This document shows positions 58,032-64,000 of a DNA stretch of 64,000 nt, in pieces (within the stretch, counting starts at the first letter, position 1; every line of letters begins with the position of its first letter). The notes under the pieces are model-generated. The model had not been told where the DNA came from and ran no database searches. It was given only the letters and a program-made list of their open reading frames with translations. The position numbers were made by a program, and so were the translations under genes. The stretch spans positions 2,678,501 to 2,742,500 of the forward strand of contig JAPWGK010000001.1 of assembly GCA_029641185.1 (NCBI GenBank), written 5' to 3'. The DNA comes from Pseudofabraea citricarpa. Lineage: Eukaryota; Ascomycota; Leotiomycetes; Helotiales; Dermateaceae.

Positions 58032-59118
58032 GGCGAGCCAACTCGTAGAGGATTTGATCGAGAATCGAGCCATACCAAGATCCGATGATGTAATAAGGAC
58101 CCAGAGTCGTTTGCCTCGAGTTTTAATAGCAGCTGAGGTCTGGAATGAGGCATCCTCCAGAATTTAAACAAGCCGAATCGCCTATTCTGGAATGATTGAT
58201 TGGTGCGAACTTAATAATCCTGGTACTACTGGAGAGCAATGTACCGCCGCTGTCTCGATGGCCATGCCTTTTAATTCCGCCCACGCCTGATTCGTACCAG
58301 TCAGCAAAATATTGTTTGTTGTACAAGTCAGCCTGACAGCTGCTGTTTGACAAATGCAGGTCCGCGGCGCCAAAGATCATCACGAGGGAAGCACGAAGGT
58401 AAAAGTGGAATGGATGAGCTACATGGGCAGGAGAGCCGCAATGCTGTGTGACGATTCCTAGTATCTTCAGAATAGAACCGATGATGCTAACATCAAACGT
58501 ACGTAGTGTAAATCCCAAGTGATTTAGCCAACGGCCAAGCATCTGTGTCCCTGCGAGTGAGGCTTTGCTTCTGCCATTTCCATTGCAAGTGCAGGAACAA
58601 GCTGGGTCATTTGATGGGAATGCGAAAATAATTGGCAAAGGGGTTGGAGCTTTCCTATTTTGAATCACATGTATCATGCTATGTATAGTATACTAGGTAC
58701 TAAGTGCTATCTAGTGATGGCATTAGACCTACGCAGGGAAGTCAAGACTCTTTGCCTCCAAGGATGCACATTTACATACAAAACGCCAGAGTCAGCAGTC
58801 AGCTAGGGTACGAGAGGCAAATCTCCAAGACAGAAAGCCTTCCAAGGACACGAATGCCAATTCCCCAAGCTCCCAAAGAGGCTCGTCGATTGTTTCATAA
58901 GCTCAGCTGTCTATATTTCACAGCCAGAATTGAAATCAAGGCTGATCAGGTGGCTGTGGGGCGCGATTCCTATCTATAGATGATCCTCCGAATGATCTAG
59001 GCAGCTGGGTTTGAGAATATGTCTATGATATATATTTACAATGGGATTTGCTGATGAGATGCATGTGCTCATCATTCCTCATCGTTCTTTTTAAGCAATG
59101 TTATTATTCAGTGCAAAA
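58032..59118. other. Divergent intergenic region, monooxygenase / laccase
   Basis: About 1.1 kb between divergent start codons, presumably holding both promoters. A 184-codon minus-strand ORF (58123-58677) was seen and rejected. Confidence 0.5.
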
Positions 59119-61514
59119 ATGAAATCATTCCAGAAAGTCTCTTTGTTGCTTGGAGTTTGCTCTCTCCTTTTTGTCCCAGCAGCTTCTACAGCAGTTAAAG
59201 TCGAAAGGTACGATAATTTCCCAAATGGTTATTGTTTACTGGAGCATAGAGATTAACCAACTTGAGGTTCAGAGCCGCCTTCCCATCTATCCCAGCTTCT
59301 CCATATGGCCAACTCCAGTCTCCGGATATCCCATCTGTCTCGGTATTGCTCGTCGCTTAACATTCTCGGCTGGGGCCGCCAAGAGCGGAAGCTAACTTTA
59401 GACCAGGCGGGCTCTTCGAGGAAAGCGGCACCGTGGATAACCAACAAGACATCTCACTTTGACCCGAGCAGAGTTCCCTATACCGGGAAAACGGTCAAGT
59501 ATGATTTTACCATCGCAAGAGGCATCGGCTCTCCAGATGGATATGAAAGACCTATGATGGTTATCAATGGCCAGTTTCCTGGGCCCCTGATTGAAGCCAA
59601 CTGGGGAGATTGGATCCAAGGTAAGAACAAATAACAAAGCTTGCGGCAAAAGAAGAAAAAGAAGGAGAAAAAACCAGTAAGATGTTTTCTGACAAGGATC
59701 ACAGTCACTGTGCATAACAAGATCTCCGGCCCTGAGGAGGGACTCGCAATGCACTGGCACGGCCTCCTCCAGAGAGAGACTCCTTGGTTCGACGGCGTCC
59801 CCAGCGTCACGCAATGCCCCATCGCCCCCAATGCCAGCTTCACGTAAGCGCACTTGCGAGAATGCCGTTGAAGATTTCATGCTGACAGAGGCGTTCAGGT
59901 ACAAATTCAGAGCGACCAGTTTTGGAACCTCGTGGTACCATTCGCACTTTTCTGCCCAGTACGCCGATGGGCTGTCGGGGCCTATGATCATCCATGGACC
60001 ATCGCAGCTTCATTACGATATCGACCTCGGACCAGTTATGCTTTCGGATTGTAGGATGAGGTTGGTTTGCTTTTGGAAGGGATGTTAGCTAATGCTCGCT
60101 TAGGGTATCATCAGCCTTACTTTGAAATGATCGAGGGTGGTGAGTACAGGATGAACGAGTAGATGGTTGAGACAAACAGAATGCTAATCATGAGATGAAT
60201 AGTTATGAGCTTAGACCAGACTAGGTGGGGTCCATCCTCTCAAGTGAACATGATCAACGGCATTGGACAGTTCAACTGCTCCTTAGTCACAGACGGGACG
60301 CCTTGCAAGAAAGTTCCGCAAGCAAAGTTCAGATTCACAGCTGGTAAAACGCACCGCCTGCGTCTCGTCAATGCCGGAATTGAAGGATTTGAATACTTCA
60401 GCATTGATGGCCACGTAATGACGGTAATTGCCAACGACTTCGTGCCTGTAAAGCCGTACAATACCACTGTTGTTACTCTCGGTGTAAGCAGATTGATTCT
60501 CCTCCGCTTGCGTGATCTCTAATGCGCTACTGACATGCATGTTTATAGATCGGCCAACGTACAGACGTCCTTGTATATGCGCAAGGCGGCGATAGGGATT
60601 CGTATTGGATGCGAGGGAACATGTCAGCAATTTGCTCCAGGACAGACAGCCCGAATGCCCAAGCGGCCATCTACTATAACCGCGCAGATACGAGCAGGAA
60701 CCCGAAGAGCAGAGCATGGCCGTTTGTGGATCTGGCACGCTGCAACAACGACCCTCTCGAGCAGACGGTGCCATATTTCCCAAGGACCCCTCCAGTTACT
60801 CCAGCCGTCACACAGACGCTCGACATTGCGAGGGCGGTGAACGCAACCGGTCATCAAGAATGGCAAGTCAACAACCAAACCTTCCGCGGGAATTACAACC
60901 ACCCGATTCTGCTTCTTGCATCGGAGAGAAACTACTCGTATCCTGGCGATCCGCAGTGGAATGTGTATAATTTCGGCAGGAACTCGTCCATCCGACTTGT
61001 CGTCAACAACGATTCTCCGGATAGCACACTGCTCTCGCACGTAAGTTTGTTTTCTGAATGATCTTTGCTTCGGCCCGTACATAATCTGACAAGTCGATCT
61101 AGCCAATGCATCTCCATGGACATGACTTCTGGGTCGTATCTGAGGGAGAAGGCAGATGGGACGGGAAAAACATCACAAACCCTACAAACCCACAGCGCCG
61201 AGATACTGTTATGCTCAGACGAGCTGGGTACGTAGTCATTGACTTCATCGCCGATAATCCAGGTGTCTGGCCTTTTCATTGCCACATCGCATTGTAAGTC
61301 TCTTTGATCCGACTCCCAAGCTCTGGAGCAGCATGCTAATGGCTCCCTTAGCCACGTCTCTGAAGGCCTTTACATCAACGTCATGGAACAGCCAGAGAAG
61401 ATCACCCAGATGCAGATCCCGATAATCATGCGCAATACCTGTGATGCCTGGGCTGCTTATTCTAGCAGTAATGTTGTGGCGCAGCTCGATAGTGGGTTGA
61501 AGAATCGTAGTTAG
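59119..61514 (+). CDS. Secreted multicopper oxidase (laccase-like)
   Basis: Ten exons, 59119-59207, 59273-59342, 59407-59620, 59705-59843, 59899-60050, 60104-60139, 60203-60483, 60549-61040, 61103-61293 and 61352-61514, give 608 residues with a signal peptide. Copper motifs are complete: [20 protein letters not shown] and HCHIAFHVSEGL, supplying the type 1 Cys and the histidines of all four coppers; the axial position after the type 1 site is Leu, typical of higher-potential ascomycete laccases. Other landmarks: [18 protein letters not shown] and many N-glycosylation sites. Laccases oxidise phenols and can couple monomers. Exons 2-3 are the least certain: tandem acceptors occur at 59266 and 59272, and the junction at 59406 was chosen to keep frame. 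Confidence 0.9.
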
Positions 61515-61919
61515 AATAGATACGAGCGTTGCTTAATAGAGGATTTGATCCTTGACAATTTTGGTAGTCTGCTTCTGCCTCTCTGCTTTTGCCTCCTCTA
61601 TTTCTGATTTCTTTGTTTTGTTTTTTCCTCTTTCTGTTTTGTTGATGCTGGAGGTGATATAATCCTCTATTACTTAACTTCCAATATGCGCGCAATAGTC
61701 GCACTGTATAGAGGCTCTCAAAGTAGCATATTAGTGTCAAGGAATTATTGTAGTCAGATTAAAAAATCAAAGGGAGTCACGTAATGAAGAAGATATCTTT
61801 AAGTTTGAAAGTAATTACTCATTGTTGCTCAATTTTCACTACTAGGAATGCTTCGCGATAACCACCATAACCATTACCCGCAGCGAGTAAGGACCCATTT
61901 CAATTGACCGAGATCAAGC
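61515..61919. other. Convergent intergenic, laccase / NmrA-like gene
   Basis: A 405-bp region between convergent stop codons with a T/C-rich stretch near 61565-61640. No gene. Confidence 0.6.
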
Positions 61920-63047
61920 TTAGATAGACTTGCCGTTGGCCAAGGCCGTGACAGTTGAGCGCAAGTCTTGGCTTGGCAGGCCCAACTTCTTGTTACCCAG
62001 CACAGCATCCTTGGTGAAGTCGGAGCCATAGCCTTCACCGAGAAAGTTGGTCTTCAAGAGAAGCAGCAATCCCGAGAAGTCTCCCTTGGCAAACAGAGCT
62101 TGTCCCTCAGCCTTAGCACCCTCGGTGGTAGACTCAGTAACCTTCCACTTCTCACCTGTGGCCTTCTCCAACTCAGCAAGGATCTCGTTTTGAGTCGCGG
62201 TGAACGAGTCAATGTAGATGAACTGGTTAGCAGTCTCAGTGGGCTTTGAGAGGACTGCGACAACAGCATTGCCGACTTGGCTGAGGTTTGAGGTGGAGAA
62301 GGCTCGATTGCCGCCATCAAAGATTAGTGCTTCCTTGGTGTTGATGTTGAAGCCAATCAATCCCATTTGGATACCCTGGTACAGAATGAATTAGCAAGTC
62401 ACCCCAATTCACTGGCAGTAGAAAGACTCACCCAGTCAAACATTGGTCCAGCAGGAATGGCGGTCCAGGTCAGGCCCTTAGACTCCTGTGCCTTCAAGTG
62501 CTCGTTGATCTTGACCTTGAGGCCGAAGAAAGGGATCAAAGCGGTTGCCTTGGCGTTTTGAGAGTTGCTACCGTACTCGCTGGGGATGAATCGCTTCACA
62601 CCTGCCTTGACACATGCATCGATGATCTTGGTTTCCTCTCCGAGGCCAGCGGCGCCGAGAGCGGAGACGACTGCATCTTGACCCTTGAAGGCAGCGACCA
62701 AGCTACTCTCGGTGTAGTCGGACTTGATGACCTTGATGCCGGCGGCATAGGTGTTGGTTGACTCAGGGCGAGTAAGGACGGTGACAGTGAATTTGCCAGA
62801 ATCGACGATGGCCTTGAAGATGGAAGCACCAATGCTGCCACTGGCCTAGCTCTGTGGTCAGCTTTGTGTAACATGGTGAATGTGAAGGGGGGGGAGGGGA
62901 GAGAGAAGGAGGACAAGGATGAGAATGTGGAGGAGGGGGAAGAGGAGGAGGAAGAAGATGAGGAGGAAGATGAGGAGGAGAAGGTAAGCCGTGAGCATGC
63001 AGAGAACTTACACCAATCATCAAGACGTTCTCAATGGATTGCGACAT
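61920..63047 (-). CDS. NmrA-like NAD(P)-binding reductase (isoflavone-reductase-like)
   Basis: Three exons on the minus strand, 63047-63012, 62845-62432 and 62375-61920, give 301 residues. The N-terminal Rossmann motif is split by the first intron: MIG then ASGSIGASIF (G-x-x-G-x-x-G). Later features are VLTRPES, SDYTESSLVAAFKGQDAVVS, GVKRFIPSEYGS, an internal FFGLKVKI with the Lys typical of the group, and AIPAGPMFDWGIQMGLIG. Relatives reduce phenylpropanoid or aromatic substrates, or act as redox-sensing regulators; substrate is unknown. The first intron is 166 nt and extremely pyrimidine-rich on the coding strand; the second is 56 nt. Confidence 0.9.
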
Positions 63048-63690
63048 CTTTGTGGAGGCGCGCGAGGTCTTTGAATCCTTTGTGCGATGTAGCAAACCTC
63101 GTAGTTTGTTCATGGGAAGACAAGTGTTTGGAAGTTAGAGAAGTCAAGGTAATATGAGATGGTGGAGGAAGTGGATGCGTAGATGATGGTGCAGGAGGAT
63201 GGTGGAGGAAGAAGAGGTTGAAAGTTGAAAGTTGGTGGTGGGAGTTAAGTAGCAAACAAACAAAGAAATGTTACGCGAGAGTCGAACTAGGGAAGTCGCA
63301 ATTAAGGGGGCAGCGATTAAGCGACACAACGTCAGGTGGTGAATTACTGTAACTGTCCTCGGATAACTCAGCTGACGGAATACAACCGCTTCGCTGCTGA
63401 CCGATCTGGCGGAACAAGTTATTGATTACATACTGGAGGTAAGGAGAGGCACGTTACACAACACACAGATGTGACAACGAGCAACGCGTTCATCCATCCA
63501 AGTTACGCATCATTACACTAATACGCTACGAGAAGCCGTCTCAGCTGTTGAGATCCTCTTCAGCACACGGAAAACGAGCGCATTAGGTAGGTGGATTTTG
63601 ATATTGCTCACAAGCCGACTAACTGCAGAATCACTGATAAACTAACATAAGAATTCTATTTCAAACGTCCTCCGCTCTAATTGCATCTTC
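63048..63690. other. Intergenic, upstream of NmrA-like gene
   Basis: A 643-bp stretch between the NmrA-like start and the stop of the truncated oxygenase gene; both genes are on the minus strand. Left part continues the purine-rich plus-strand composition (GGTGGAGGA units near 63160-63215). No gene. Confidence 0.55.
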
Positions 63691-64000
63691 TCACTGCTCT
63701 CTATTATCAACTTCCATGCTACCCTCTATTGCGCTCGTCAAAACCCACTGCTTCTCTCTGTCATGGGTCTTCGCCCTCAGGACACTGAACTTCTTATGGA
63801 GCCATGCAGCGCTTGTAAGAACTTCTGCTGTTGGATTGGGCATGGCTGGAATCAAGGGGCTGTGAAGACCAGTCAGTAAGGTATCTTTCTCTGCCCGCTG
63901 CAAATAGGCAAAAGAATATCGAGTCGACATAGCTTGGTGAGGAGGTGGTGCGACGCGATGCAGACTCGAGTGCAGAAGACCGTTGGTCATCATCGACATG
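63691..64000 (-). CDS. 2-oxoglutarate/Fe(II) oxygenase, C-terminal part, cut by window edge
   Basis: The last ~103 codons of a minus-strand gene whose 5' part lies beyond position 64000. Visible family landmarks of isopenicillin-N-synthase-like oxygenases are TNGLLHSSLHRV (metal-binding His), PPPHQ, and RYSFAYL, where R-x-S binds 2-oxoglutarate. A C-terminal extension with WLHKKF and LRAKTHD follows as in fungal members. Reactions include hydroxylation, desaturation and ring formation. Truncation is by the window, not a genetic lesion. The real start is not visible; no stop interrupts the frame at the edge. Confidence 0.82.
   Translation of the reverse strand, partial: MSMMTNGLLHSSLHRVAPPPHQAMSTRYSFAYLQRAEKDTLLTGLHSPLIPAMPNPTAEVLTSAAWLHKKFSVLRAKTHDREKQWVLTSAIEGSMEVDNREQ

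Noticed and set aside
58123..58677. 184-codon minus-strand ORF upstream of the monooxygenase
   Set aside because: No family resemblance or helix pattern, and it occupies the likely divergent promoter of the monooxygenase and laccase genes.

Overview
The window is nuclear DNA from a filamentous ascomycete (Pezizomycotina; nothing seen fixes a class). The evidence is short spliceosomal introns, mostly 41-103 nt, with GT donors, CTAAC/CTGAC-like branch sites and AG acceptors; typical fungal families; and monocistronic genes on both strands. I reconstructed 22 protein genes, most by joining exons so that frame and family motifs continue across each junction. No tRNA, rRNA, CRISPR, intact transposon, virus or plasmid was recognised.

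Left part (1-18.6 kb): a secreted alpha/beta hydrolase; a doubtful small two-helix membrane protein; the divergent ribosome-assembly pair NOC3/NIP7, followed by the mitochondrial DEAD-box helicase MRH4; a ten-exon seven-helix membrane protein with an apparent 3-nt exon; a small single-pass membrane protein; and a dimeric alpha/beta-barrel protein. From 18.6 to 25.9 kb the DNA is gene-poor and carries a 52-bp tandem repeat, a CT microsatellite and one tiny Cys/His-rich ORF.

Centre (25.9-47.4 kb): a 1,727-residue synthetase-like membrane protein (adenylation, carrier, then six helices alternating with three left-handed beta-helix domains, the Pls/epsilon-polylysine-synthetase layout) whose adenylation domain looks like an acyl-CoA synthetase rather than an amino-acid NRPS domain. 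It is followed by a DUF1275 membrane protein, a secreted bicupin oxalate decarboxylase, a SulP sulfate permease with STAS domain, a DUF2235 hydrolase and a MYND-finger protein. A helically phased GCCAA(T) array lies between the decarboxylase and the permease.

Right part (47.6-64 kb): an allantoin-use cluster: an NCS1 permease divergent from a PuuE-type allantoinase, then a ureidoglycolate lyase, with several GATA sites in the divergent promoter. Together these would import allantoin, open the ring and release urea from ureidoglycolate; the allantoicase step is not in the window. Next come MAPEG, MFS exporter, FAD monooxygenase, secreted laccase, NmrA-like reductase and a 2-oxoglutarate/Fe(II) oxygenase cut by the right edge. 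This looks like the tailoring side of a possible metabolic cluster that continues beyond the window.
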